From Thermoflexales bacterium (GTDB lineage Bacteria; Chloroflexota; Anaerolineae; B4-G1; SLSP01), in NCBI GenBank assembly GCA_007125545.1, contig SLDA01000103.1:1-43140 (forward strand): a stretch of DNA of 43,140 nucleotides, given 5' to 3'. The first letter of the stretch is position 1. Each line of letters starts with the position of its first letter. The position numbers were made by a program, and so were the translations under genes. Below, in pieces: positions 25,163-33,732 of the stretch. The notes under the pieces are model-generated. The model had not been told where the DNA came from. It saw only the letters and a list, made by a program, of their open reading frames with translations, and made no database searches.

Positions 25163-27484
25163 CTATGGTGATATCGCCGACCTGAGCGGCGCCATACGAA
25201 TGCGTACAGCCGGATCGCCCAGTACCACGTAGCCCCGCGCATCGTTATTCGCCGTCCACAACTCTGCAAGGCGATAGACATCCGCCAAGGAAGGAGGATC
25301 GGTCATCTTATCGTAGAGATAAGTCAGTTCGGTGGCTACGGCAGCGTGACGCATATTGAAATAATCCAGTGCGGCACCCACCGGATACCCCTCGAGAAGC
25401 CGGTCGAGCGTAGCGGCAAAGACCTCGATATTCTCATGCCCGCGCACCGGCGCGATCTCCCGGCGATTCATCCCGCTGGGTAGGAAGGAGAGGCCCCAGG
25501 TACGTTCCACGTGACCCACGACCGCCAGCGCACCTCGATCGCGAAGCGCGAGCATAGCTCGCGGCAATTCCGCGACGAACGGTGCTTCGGCAATCGCCTG
25601 CGCCTTCGCTCGAAACGCCGAGCGGTGGTAGTCGTCATATCGCGGTGTGCCGGCGCCATAGCAAGCAAAGAAGAACAAGACCATACCACGCAAATTCAGC
25701 GCGTCAGTCACGTCCTCTCCCGCGAGATAACTCTCACGGGGAACCTCCCCCGGAACACCCGTCCAATCCTGACAGATCAGTGCACCCTGCCGACGACGTT
25801 GATCGGGATGTCCAGCGTCGAACTCAAGCCCGTGAGTGGCGGTGAAGAGTAGGGCGGGTGGTGGATCAAGTTGTAGAAGCTTGACCAGATTACGCTTAGT
25901 TGCTTTAGCCGGCGCGACTTGCAGCACCCGGCAACCTATATGCTCAGCACGTCTGGCCACGTGCCGGGCCAGCGGCTGGACCAGATGATGTGCGCTCAAC
26001 GAAGTGGCTTCATCACTTTGATGTTCTGTACCGAAGAAGACGACTTGGGGACTGTGCTTGAAAGAGTCATGTTCCGCGGCCACAACATTGCGGGCATAGG
26101 CCGCGTAGGCTCCGAGATCACTGCCAAAATCTAGCCTTCCCACAGCATATTGGACGTCCAACTGGTACTGAAACTCGAAGGGAATCTCCTCGGGTGACCC
26201 GATCAACAGCAGATAATATGGCACACCGCTTGTCGCGGGATCTGCCGGGTTCGCGGCAGTGGCCCTACGAGGAGAACGCCCGAGAAACTCTCCTGCCGTG
26301 TCGCCAGGCCGGTAACCTTCGCCATCGATGAAGATACGGAAAAATCCGCCCGCCTGCGCCCGACGCCGGTCGAGCAGCTGCGCCAGCGCCTGCAGCAGCG
26401 CATCACGACGGGCCCTGGATGTGCGAGCCGGAAACACAATACCCCATCCCGTCTGTGCCAGATCGCGGGGATCGACCCACGGCACTACACCGAGGTGGCC
26501 GGTGACCCGACGCCGAAGCTCATCCAGCCAACCGGTCAATACTCGCCTCAACTCCTCGGCGGACAGCACTATGCCTGCCTCACGAATTTCCAGGAGCAGG
26601 TCGTGGAGCCTGTCAATCAATGCGCGCCAGGACTTACAGGCCTCAGCGGCGAACAAGGCACGCCAGGGAGTGCGGAGTTGAGGATGCATTTGCCCGCGAG
26701 CATAGTGCAGATCCGCCATCCTATCCAGATCATGAGTGAGCCGGGCATGAGCTTTGACGACAATATCAGTCTCCGCCACAGTGCGCAAGGACTCAACCGG
26801 TAACTGCTCCAGTTCCCCTATGAACCCGCCAATCCACGCGAGATCGAGTAGGCCCTGGTCATCCTGAAAAGCAACGTCACCTGCAATCAAATATGCTCTC
26901 TGAAGCGCTACCAACGCTTGTTCAAGACGCGACTCAAGGCTGCTTCGCAGCGATGTCCGGCCATTATCCCCCTGTCCAAGAAGCCATTCCGCCAATGCCG
27001 ACCCCTGTCCGGCATGAAGGCGCTGAACAATAGACGCTATGGATCTGACCGGATCCTCTTTGAGCTGTTCGGAGAGCAGCAAAACATCGCCAATGCCGAC
27101 TGCAGCAGCATCGCCCGAAAGGATCGAGAGGATCCGACGAGCGGCTACATTATACCAGTCAGCCGTAACGTCTTTCTCAGATAAGAACCCAATGATATCA
27201 GTGACGAGCACCTCAACTATGGCCAGGATCTTGAGCTCGTTGACAGTTCTAAGAGCAAGCTCTGCCTTTAGAGTGTGAAGCTGCCCAGAAGCTCTAGCCC
27301 AATCTCCAATGATATGATTGGCGAGGTCCTCCACACTCATAGGCGCGAGCCCATACTGGCCAGATGAGGCGTTCACGCCGTTGAAGAAGAGCTTGCCGGT
27401 CACAACCCTCCGCCTGTCATTGATGATTCCCCCGACGCTGATGAGCGGATCCGAGGATAGAGGGCGAGGCGACCTTTTGCACAA
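25163..27484 (-). CDS. Clan-CD (C25/caspase-like) cysteine peptidase, larger paralogue
   Basis: 773 aa, first gene of the operon. It shares with the 713-aa protein the N-terminal motif (FFNGVNASSGQYG, residues 33-45) and the catalytic half: LLFTATHG (His551), FFFACYGAGTP (Cys608; 57 residues after His, exactly as in the paralogue), GALICQDW, LAGEDV, GHVERTWGLSF, and NNDARGYVVLGDPAVR. Between N-terminal motif and peptidase lies a helical region of ~270 residues (about 60-330) absent from the paralogue, and it lacks the C-terminal domain. No signal peptide. Start is uncertain: TTG 27484 gives the full frame with a distant GAGGGG; GTG 27403 is nearer the conserved motif but has a binding site only 2 nt away. 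Substrate and trigger unknown. Confidence 0.72.
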   Translation of the reverse strand: MCKRSPRPLSSDPLISVGGIINDRRRVVTGKLFFNGVNASSGQYGLAPMSVEDLANHIIGDWARASGQLHTLKAELALRTVNELKILAIVEVLVTDIIGFLSEKDVTADWYNVAARRILSILSGDAAAVGIGDVLLLSEQLKEDPVRSIASIVQRLHAGQGSALAEWLLGQGDNGRTSLRSSLESRLEQALVALQRAYLIAGDVAFQDDQGLLDLAWIGGFIGELEQLPVESLRTVAETDIVVKAHARLTHDLDRMADLHYARGQMHPQLRTPWRALFAAEACKSWRALIDRLHDLLLEIREAGIVLSAEELRRVLTGWLDELRRRVTGHLGVVPWVDPRDLAQTGWGIVFPARTSRARRDALLQALAQLLDRRRAQAGGFFRIFIDGEGYRPGDTAGEFLGRSPRRATAANPADPATSGVPYYLLLIGSPEEIPFEFQYQLDVQYAVGRLDFGSDLGAYAAYARNVVAAEHDSFKHSPQVVFFGTEHQSDEATSLSAHHLVQPLARHVARRAEHIGCRVLQVAPAKATKRNLVKLLQLDPPPALLFTATHGLEFDAGHPDQRRRQGALICQDWTGVPGEVPRESYLAGEDVTDALNLRGMVLFFFACYGAGTPRYDDYHRSAFRAKAQAIAEAPFVAELPRAMLALRDRGALAVVGHVERTWGLSFLPSGMNRREIAPVRGHENIEVFAATLDRLLEGYPVGAALDYFNMRHAAVATELTYLYDKMTDPPSLADVYRLAELWTANNDARGYVVLGDPAVRIRMAPLRSAISP

Positions 27485-27525
27485 AACTATGCCATCATCC
27501 CCTCTGGTTAGGTGAAACTGCTAGC

Positions 27526-27554
27526 AGTATAGCACAGCCGCTTAACGAACGCAA
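27526..27554 (-). promoter_or_regulatory. Promoter of the peptidase operon
   Basis: On the minus strand TTGCGT (27554-27549), a 17-nt spacer and TATACT (27531-27526). The same TTGCGT-17 nt spacing recurs at the parvulin gene promoter. Transcription would start near 27519, about 35 nt before TTG 27484. Confidence 0.65.
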
Positions 27555-27668
27555 CGCAATGACCGACGCAAATCGTGGGTACCGTTTGCGACGGAGGGCG
27601 TGGGCTATGCGTACGTTCACGCAGGCTTAGCGGAAGTAGAGAGAGAGACAGTAAGAGTTTCCAGAACC

Positions 27669-27697
27669 TTGTCTAACCGCCCTGGTCATGATATAAT
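27669..27697 (+). promoter_or_regulatory. nusA promoter
   Basis: TTGTCT (27669-27674), a 17-nt spacer and a perfect TATAAT (27692-27697). Transcription should begin near 27704, about 95 nt before nusA and 22 nt before a strong hairpin. Confidence 0.78.
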
Positions 27698-27725
27698 AGC
27701 GATACAGTTTTGATAGTCTACACTG

Positions 27726-27750
27726 AAAAGTGGGGCACGCCCCCACTTTT
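27726..27750 (+). terminator. Terminator-like hairpin in the nusA leader
   Basis: AAAAGTGGGG and CCCCACTTTT form a perfect 10-bp stem around CACGC, followed by CTTT. It lies between the nusA promoter and nusA with no gene in front, so it would end a ~50-nt transcript unless read through. NusA itself alters pausing and termination, making self-regulation possible. Confidence 0.7.
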
Positions 27751-27798
27751 CTTTATAGATGAATTGCATTCGGGAGAGAATGGGGAGGCAAAAGCTTC

Positions 27799-29874
27799 AT
27801 GAAGAGCGAGTTCGCCCTGGCTTTTAACCAGATATGTGCTGAGTACAGTTTACCACGGGAAATCGTGCTGGACGCTGTCCAGGCGGCCATGGTGACTGCA
27901 TACCGCCGTGATTGGAAGATTTCACCGACACAGAACGTCGCGGCGGAGATCAGCCTGGAAACCGGGTTAGCAAGGATCTACGTCGAACGAGCTGTCGTTG
28001 AGAGTGTCGAGGATCCAGAACTTGAGATCTCGCTCTCTGATGCGCGTCGACGTCGACCCAACGCCGAGATCGGCGATGTAATGATGATAGATGTCACCCC
28101 CCGAGACTTTGGTCGAATTGCGGCACAGACTGCCAAGCAGGTGATTACACAGCGCTTGCGCGAAGCAGAACGTGAAAGCCAGTTCAACCGCTTCAGCCGC
28201 CAGGAAAACGAAATTATCATCGCCACCGTCCAGTCGGTCGCGCCGCAGAGCGTGACGCTCCACCTGGAACGAACAGAAGAAGCGCATATGCCGCGCCGCG
28301 AACAGATTCCGGGCGAGCGGTATTCACTCCATCAGAAGATCCGGGTCTATGTCGTGGAGGTGCGCCGCACACCACGCGGTCCCGACATCATTGTGAGCCG
28401 CAGCCACCCCTTGATGTTGCGGCGGCTCCTGGAGCTTGAGGTGCCGGAGATTCGTGCAGGGCAGGTTGACGTGAACGCCGTGGCTCGTGAAGCCGGCACC
28501 CGCGCCAAGGTCGCGGTATCGGCACGCCAAGCAGGCATCGATCCCGTGGGAGCGTGTGTGGGTATGCGCGGCATTCGTATTCAGACTATCTCCCGAGAGC
28601 TGCACGGCGAACGTATTGACGTCTTGGAATGGAGCGAGGATCCCGAGATCTTCATCAGCAACGCATTGAGCGTGCCGAGCATTGTGAGCGTCACTCTGGA
28701 TGAGAACAACCCGGGTGGACGCACGGCATCTGTTGTCGTGCTGGACGAGCATCTGTCGCTGGCGATTGGGCGATCGGGACAGAATGCTAGATTAGCTGCT
28801 AAGCTGACCAACTGGCGGGTCGATATTCAGGGAGCTACCGAAGCGGCGCTCTGGGCATTGGAGCAAGTCAATCATACGCCTGAGCTGCTGGAGACCCTCA
28901 GAGGCACAGCCGCACTGATTCCGCGCCTTGCAGCCGTGATGCGTACACACGAAGAGGGCCAGTATCCGTACACCGATGAAGAGCGGACGATTATCGGCAC
29001 GGTAATCAAGGCAGTGAGGCTCGCGATTATCGCGCGCCGGGAAGCAGAGCGCCCCGGCTCAGTTCAGGCAAGGGCACGCCAGCGCGCACAGCATCGAGTC
29101 GATGCGGAACGTATCAAGGCGAAGGAAGAGGCCCAGGCCCGGGTACCTCGTGGCGCTTACAAGATTCGCCTGAGCGATGTAGAGCTTCCGGAAAAAGTCT
29201 ACAGCCACCTGATCACGAACGGGCTGGAAAATCTGGGGCAGGTGATGGAGCGAATGGCCTTGGGCGACGAGGCACTGCTTATGCTTAACGGTGTCGGCGT
29301 CAAGGGATTGCGGGATATCAAACAAGCTGTCGAGGAAAGCGGGCTCGGCTTACTGGATCACGGCGAGATCGAGACCGAAGTGGAGCTGCCTGCCGAAGCC
29401 GAAGATGAAGCAGTGGTCGATCTGGATGAGATGGCCCTCCAAGACGAGGAGACCCCGGCACTTGAGGCTGAGCTGGAGTATGAAGCGACGACCGCAGAGT
29501 TAGAGGAAACCTTCGGCGATGACCTCACAGAGGAGCCCGTCGAGGCAGAAGCAACCCTCGAGGTCGAAGGCGGCGAGTCTGTGGAGCCACAACCCGAGGA
29601 ACCAGAAGCCGAGCCGGTCGAAGCTGCGGATGAGATGAGCATTGAAAATCTCGTCGGATTGCCAGTGGATCTCGAGAATGTGGTCTACGAGGAAGCGGAA
29701 GAAGAGGAACTCGGTGGTGAGGAGAGCGGGCCCGGAGGTCGCACTCGGCGAGAAGGTAGGAAGCAGCGCCGTCGCCAAGTCGTCTATGACGACACAACTG
29801 GGCAGACCTTCGTGGTACGCAAACACCGCCGGCGGAGTGTCGACGGCTGGACTGATTACAATGAGGAACTGTAG
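27799..29874 (+). CDS. nusA: Transcription termination/antitermination factor NusA with acidic C-terminal extension
   Basis: 691 aa, far longer than the 350-500 aa usual outside it. The N-terminal polymerase-binding domain (1 to ~125), S1 domain (around IIIATVQSVAPQSVTLHLER), and two KH domains (GACVGMRGIRIQTI; LAIGRSGQNARLAAKL) are intact. Residues ~455-520 (KIRLSDVELPEKVYSHLI to LRDIKQAVEESG) form a helix-hairpin-helix repeat. Then come ~125 strongly acidic residues (~521-647) and a basic end with RREGRKQRRRQVVYDD. The tail might mask or compete for RNA binding. The promoter and a hairpin precede it; a second hairpin follows. No rimP is upstream. GGGGAGG lies 10 nt before the ATG. Confidence 0.95.
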   Translation: MKSEFALAFNQICAEYSLPREIVLDAVQAAMVTAYRRDWKISPTQNVAAEISLETGLARIYVERAVVESVEDPELEISLSDARRRRPNAEIGDVMMIDVTPRDFGRIAAQTAKQVITQRLREAERESQFNRFSRQENEIIIATVQSVAPQSVTLHLERTEEAHMPRREQIPGERYSLHQKIRVYVVEVRRTPRGPDIIVSRSHPLMLRRLLELEVPEIRAGQVDVNAVAREAGTRAKVAVSARQAGIDPVGACVGMRGIRIQTISRELHGERIDVLEWSEDPEIFISNALSVPSIVSVTLDENNPGGRTASVVVLDEHLSLAIGRSGQNARLAAKLTNWRVDIQGATEAALWALEQVNHTPELLETLRGTAALIPRLAAVMRTHEEGQYPYTDEERTIIGTVIKAVRLAIIARREAERPGSVQARARQRAQHRVDAERIKAKEEAQARVPRGAYKIRLSDVELPEKVYSHLITNGLENLGQVMERMALGDEALLMLNGVGVKGLRDIKQAVEESGLGLLDHGEIETEVELPAEAEDEAVVDLDEMALQDEETPALEAELEYEATTAELEETFGDDLTEEPVEAEATLEVEGGESVEPQPEEPEAEPVEAADEMSIENLVGLPVDLENVVYEEAEEEELGGEESGPGGRTRREGRKQRRRQVVYDDTTGQTFVVRKHRRRSVDGWTDYNEEL

Positions 29875-30125
29875 TCGGTTGTAGTGATGACTGAACTTTC
29901 GGCAAGTCCTGCTATGACAAGTTGTCTCGTGATGCCCGGGTTGTTGACGGGAAACGAAATGCCATGCTAAGATGAGGGCGGGAGCCCTTACGGGCAGCTT
30001 TTAGCAGGACACGCTAGTCGTAGACTAGGGACGCCGAAAGTTACTTGGGCGTCCCTTTTTCGTGTGCTTGCCGCCGCCGATAGAGAGCACCGGGACGTTG
30101 TACGAAGCATTTGGAATAAGGAGTA
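29875..30125 (+). other. Structured intergenic region between nusA and rnpM
   Basis: 251 bases. A possible promoter TTGACG (29944-29949), 18-nt spacer, TAAGAT (29968-29973) is followed by three local hairpins: AGGGC/GCCCT (29975-29988), CTAGTC/GACTAG (30014-30028) and an intrinsic terminator (30028-30055). No other promoter is obvious before rnpM, so rnpM-infB expression may depend on read-through. It could alternatively yield a short RNA. Confidence 0.5.
30028..30060 (+). terminator. Intrinsic terminator/attenuator between nusA and rnpM
   Basis: GGGACGCC and GGCGTCCC form an 8-bp stem around a 12-nt loop, followed by TTTTT. It lies about 150 nt after the nusA stop and 66 nt before rnpM, inside what is normally one operon. 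Confidence 0.8.
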
Positions 30126-30479
30126 ATGGCTAAACGTAAAGGGACTCCGAAACAGAAGCATATTCCGCTACGAACCTGTATTGCTTGCCGCGAGACGAAG
30201 CCTAAGCGCGAGTTAACGCGTGTCGTCCTTGTTCCAGAGCAAGGGTTGGTGATCGACGCAACAGGCAAAGTCAACGGACGTGGCGCGTATGTCTGTAGCC
30301 GGCGCGTTTGCTGGGATCAGGCCATCAAGCGGGGCGCCCTGGCGCGGGCTCTTAGGGCCCGGTTGGCTCAGGAGGATATCGCGATGCTGGAGGCGTACGC
30401 TAATTCTATTGAGGAGTATGAGGTGGAAGCAGAGCTGGGGTCTTCCACGAAAGCTAGCGACGAGCAGTCGACGACATAG
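30126..30479 (+). CDS. rnpM: YlxR/RnpM family RNase P modulator
   Basis: 117 aa. The DUF448/YlxR core is clear: PLRTCIACRETKPKRELTRVV, then GRGAYVCSRRVCW and a helical end. YlxR proteins bind RNA; the Bacillus protein, renamed RnpM, binds RNase P RNA. Its conserved place between nusA and infB supports the call. The last ~20 residues (EEYEVEAELGSSTKASDEQ) are an acidic variable tail. GGAGT lies 4-5 nt before the ATG. It follows the terminator hairpin and precedes infB by 46 nt. Confidence 0.92.
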   Translation: MAKRKGTPKQKHIPLRTCIACRETKPKRELTRVVLVPEQGLVIDATGKVNGRGAYVCSRRVCWDQAIKRGALARALRARLAQEDIAMLEAYANSIEEYEVEAELGSSTKASDEQSTT

Positions 30480-30525
30480 CTCGAAACTGGCAGCAGCAAA
30501 GAGATTCACACAGGGAGGTATGTGT

Positions 30526-32310
30526 ATGGCAGAGAAAGAAATCACGGTCCCAGAGGTAGTAACAGTGCGCGATCTGGCGGATCTACTGGGAGAAACGCCG
30601 ATCACAGTCATCAAATCATTAATGAGCAGTGGTGTTCTAGCAAGTATCAACCAACAGGTAGACTTCGATACAGCAGCGATCATCGCCGCGGAGTTCGGCT
30701 ATGAGGCCAAGGAACCCTATGCTGAGCTGGAGGAAGAGGCTGAGACTGAGCTTTCGGCCTGGCAGATACTGCTTGCCGGCGAGAGCGCGGAGGACCTTCA
30801 GGACCGTCCCCCGGTTGTCACAGTGCTCGGGCACGTCGACCACGGGAAGACATCCCTGTTGGATGCAATCCGGCATACCAACGTGGTCGATGCGGAGAGC
30901 GGTGGGATCACGCAACACATCGGAGCCTATCAGATCAAGCATGAGGGTCGGCGTATTACCTTCCTCGACACGCCAGGTCACGAGGCATTCACAGCGATGC
31001 GCGCGCGCGGCGCAAACACCACGGATATTGCAGTACTGGTCGTCGCAGCTGATGACGGTGTAAAGCCCCAGACCATTGAAGCTATCAACCATGCGCGGGC
31101 CGCTCACGTCCCAATCATCGTCGCGCTCAACAAGATAGACAGGGACAACGCACGCCCCGAGGTTGTAAAGCAGGAGCTATCCAATCTAGGGTTGACGCCT
31201 GATGAGTGGGGCGGCACCACAATGGTGATTCCCGTCTCAGCGAAAATGCACACCGGCTTGGAGGATCTGTTGCAAGCGATCATCCTCGTTGCAGATGAGG
31301 TCAATGTACAGGCAAATCCCGACCGCCAAGCTGTGGGAACTGTCCTCGAGGGACGGCTTGACAAACGACGTGGACCGCTGGCTACTGTTCTGATTCAGAA
31401 CGGTACGCTCGATACCGGGGATGTAGTCGTGGTCGGCAAGACTTGGGGCAAGGTGCGCGCGTTGGAAGATGAGAACAACAACCGTCACCGAACTGCTCCC
31501 CCGGCCACCCCGACCGTGGTCATCGGGCTCCATGACGTCGCCGAAGCCGGTGATCTGCTCGAAGTGGTGAAGGACGAGCGCACAGCCCGCGCCATCGCCG
31601 AGAAGCGGCAAGACGCAGCCAAACTTCGCGACCTATCTCGACCCACCCGCCCCCTATCACTGGACGACTTCTCCTCTGCAATCCGCGAAGGTGAGGTCAA
31701 GGAACTTAACATCGTCCTCAAGACCGACGTGCAGGGATCGATTGAGCCCATCGTAAGCAGTCTGGAGCGGCTGAATAGGGAAGATCTCAAAGTTAACCTG
31801 ATCCACGCGGCCGCCGGCACGATTAGCGAGTCGGATATGAACCTGGCGTTGGCATCCGGTGCCATCGTTCTGGGCTTCCGGGTCGCCGCGGACTCCGCCG
31901 CGAAGCGCATCGCCGATATGGAAGAGATGGACATCAAGACCTATGAGATCATCTACCATCTGGTGGATGAGGTCGAAAAGGCACTCAAGGGGATGTTGGA
32001 TCCTGTCTATGCACCATCCGTGATAGGTGAAGCTGAAGTCCGTCAGCTTTTTGTGGTCTCCAGCCTCGGCACGATCGCCGGCTGCTACGTGACCCGTGGG
32101 ATTGTGCGCCGAAATGCGAAGGTGCGCGTGGTCCGCAGCGAAAAAGTGTTGCATGATGGAGAGATCGACTCGCTCAAGCGCTTCACAGAGGATGTGCGCG
32201 AAGTTCGGCAAAACTTCGAGTGTGGTATCAAGGTAGAGGGTTACAACAACCTACAGGTCGGCGACCGACTGCAGTTCTACGTTATGCAGCGTGTAGAGCA
32301 GCCGGCATAG
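30526..32310 (+). CDS. infB: Translation initiation factor IF-2 (short form)
   Basis: 594 aa, a compact IF-2 without the long variable N-terminus. An IF2_N-type helical segment ([23 protein letters not shown]) is followed by the GTPase domain: G1 GHVDHGKTS (~residue 102), switch [14 protein letters not shown]3 DTPGHEAF, G4 NKID, then domains II, III ([11 protein letters not shown]) and the fMet-tRNA-binding C2 region ending in VGDRLQFY. It delivers initiator tRNA to the 30S subunit. ATG 30526 has GGAGG 7 nt upstream; the frame stays open far upstream only because it overlaps rnpM. The first ATG at 30520 is too close to the binding site. Confidence 0.96.
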   Translation: MAEKEITVPEVVTVRDLADLLGETPITVIKSLMSSGVLASINQQVDFDTAAIIAAEFGYEAKEPYAELEEEAETELSAWQILLAGESAEDLQDRPPVVTVLGHVDHGKTSLLDAIRHTNVVDAESGGITQHIGAYQIKHEGRRITFLDTPGHEAFTAMRARGANTTDIAVLVVAADDGVKPQTIEAINHARAAHVPIIVALNKIDRDNARPEVVKQELSNLGLTPDEWGGTTMVIPVSAKMHTGLEDLLQAIILVADEVNVQANPDRQAVGTVLEGRLDKRRGPLATVLIQNGTLDTGDVVVVGKTWGKVRALEDENNNRHRTAPPATPTVVIGLHDVAEAGDLLEVVKDERTARAIAEKRQDAAKLRDLSRPTRPLSLDDFSSAIREGEVKELNIVLKTDVQGSIEPIVSSLERLNREDLKVNLIHAAAGTISESDMNLALASGAIVLGFRVAADSAAKRIADMEEMDIKTYEIIYHLVDEVEKALKGMLDPVYAPSVIGEAEVRQLFVVSSLGTIAGCYVTRGIVRRNAKVRVVRSEKVLHDGEIDSLKRFTEDVREVRQNFECGIKVEGYNNLQVGDRLQFYVMQRVEQPA

Positions 32311-32328
32311 GATGTAAGGAGATTCCGA

Positions 32329-32745
32329 ATGGGCAAGAAGTATATGCACCGTATCAATCAGTTGGTACGGCGCAAAGTAGCGCAGCTTCTGATGGAGCAG
32401 AGCAATGATCCGCGGTTCTCCGAGGTCACAATCACGGATGTCAACGTAAATCGGGACACGACCCGAGCCGAAATCTATTTCAGCATCATCGGAACCGCCG
32501 AGGAGATAGCGGAGATCGAGTCGGCGCTTAACAATGCGGCAGGGTGGATGAGATCACAGTTGGCGCCTACGCTGCGGCTGCGCAGTGTGCCGCAGCTGGT
32601 GTTCATCTACGATCCATCCCTGGCCCATGGAGCACGTATCGAAGCACTCCTACAGGAATTAAGCGAGGATAATCCAGACGATGATAGCGACCACGACACT
32701 GTCAGAGACCTTGAAGCAGACAGTGACGCTCTTACGGAAGAGTGA
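32329..32745 (+). CDS. rbfA: Ribosome-binding factor A
   Basis: 138 aa. The KH-like fold of RbfA is visible: RINQLVRRKVAQLLMEQSNDPRF start, VTITDVNVNRDTTRAEIYFS, and LRLRSVPQLVFIYDPSLAHGARIEALL. It helps mature the 5' end of 16S rRNA in 30S assembly. The last ~25 residues are acidic (EDNPDDDSDHDTVRDLEAD), and these codons overlap the start of nrnA by 65 nt in another frame. AAGGAG lies 7 nt before the ATG. Confidence 0.94.
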   Translation: MGKKYMHRINQLVRRKVAQLLMEQSNDPRFSEVTITDVNVNRDTTRAEIYFSIIGTAEEIAEIESALNNAAGWMRSQLAPTLRLRSVPQLVFIYDPSLAHGARIEALLQELSEDNPDDDSDHDTVRDLEADSDALTEE

Positions 32746-33691
32746 TCGTCCTCTGCTTATCGCGCACCCACGTCCAGACGGCGACGCTATAGGTTCGACT
32801 CTGGCGCTGCGGCTGGCACTTGTGGCTGTGGGGAAACACCCGCTGGTGGCGTGTGTTGACCCGTTACCTGCGAACCTGGCCTATCTACCGGGAGCCGATA
32901 GTTTCTTGCAAGAGGTTCCGGAGGACGTGGACATCGATCTGGTGGTTGCTATCGACATGAGCGACCTCAAACGTACAGGGGGTATCTACCGCGAGAGTTG
33001 GCGGGAGAGGTACCCCCTGCTCGTTATCGACCACCACGAAACGAACGCTGCCTTTGGCGATGTCAACCTGATTCTTCCCCATGCGGCAGCCACGGCCATG
33101 CCTATGACTGACGTTATCGTTGGGCTTGGGGTGGCGGCACAAGATGAGATCGCGACCTGCTTGCTGGTTGGACTCCTGACAGATACCCGGGGACTCCGGA
33201 CAGAGACAACCACACCTGAGGTACTCCGCGCCGTCGGAGAGTTAATCGAGTCCGGCGGCGACTATCATGGTGTGATGCAACGCACTCTCGACTTCGTGCC
33301 CTACCGGACGATGCGGGCCTGGGGTGTGGCCCTTGACCGGCTGCGACTCGAGGATTCCATGGCCTGGACAACGCTGTCGCGCTCACTGAAAGAGGAGCTG
33401 CAGATCGACGATCACTATGATCTCGACCTTGGCAACCTGCTCAGCCGAGTCGCAGAAGCCCAGGTGACTGCCGCTTTTATCGAAATGCGCGACGGGACTA
33501 TCAAGGTCAGCATGCGCTCGCGCCCCGGCTACAATGTAGCCACGGTCGCAGACGCCCTTGGTGGGGGAGGTCACAAGGCCGCTGCCGGGTGTACTGTCGA
33601 TGGCCCACTGGAAACAGCCGTCAACCGTGTGCTCAATCTGCTGCGGGAGGTCGTGCGAGAGCCAGTCGATCCGGTGACAAGCGTGCCTTGA
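32681..33691 (+). CDS. nrnA: DHH/DHHA1 phosphoesterase, oligoribonuclease NrnA-like
   Basis: 336 aa. The DHH domain has AHPRPDGDAIGS, VVAIDMSD and the DHHETN motif; the C-terminal DHHA1 domain has GGGGHKAAAGC. NrnA degrades short RNAs and dephosphorylates pAp. Its location between rbfA and truB is common in Gram-positive and Chloroflexota genomes. The ATG at 32681 lies within the rbfA acidic tail; its GAGG is 11 nt upstream, so a later start (GTG 32723) cannot be excluded, but residues before it (MIATTTLSETLKQTV) look like a normal helix. Confidence 0.92.
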   Translation: MIATTTLSETLKQTVTLLRKSDRPLLIAHPRPDGDAIGSTLALRLALVAVGKHPLVACVDPLPANLAYLPGADSFLQEVPEDVDIDLVVAIDMSDLKRTGGIYRESWRERYPLLVIDHHETNAAFGDVNLILPHAAATAMPMTDVIVGLGVAAQDEIATCLLVGLLTDTRGLRTETTTPEVLRAVGELIESGGDYHGVMQRTLDFVPYRTMRAWGVALDRLRLEDSMAWTTLSRSLKEELQIDDHYDLDLGNLLSRVAEAQVTAAFIEMRDGTIKVSMRSRPGYNVATVADALGGGGHKAAAGCTVDGPLETAVNRVLNLLREVVREPVDPVTSVP

Positions 33692-33732
33692 GCCTGGAAA
33701 CGGACTCGCGCCACACTGGAAGGAATCAGAGG

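Larger units (their letters stand above)
27485..27798. other. Divergent regulatory region between the peptidase operon and nusA
   Basis: 314 bases without a gene. It holds the peptidase operon promoter (27526-27554, minus), the nusA promoter (27669-27697, plus) and a terminator-like hairpin (27726-27750). Between about 27560 and 27660 I see nothing beyond a purine-rich run (GTAGAGAGAGAGACAG). Confidence 0.7.
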
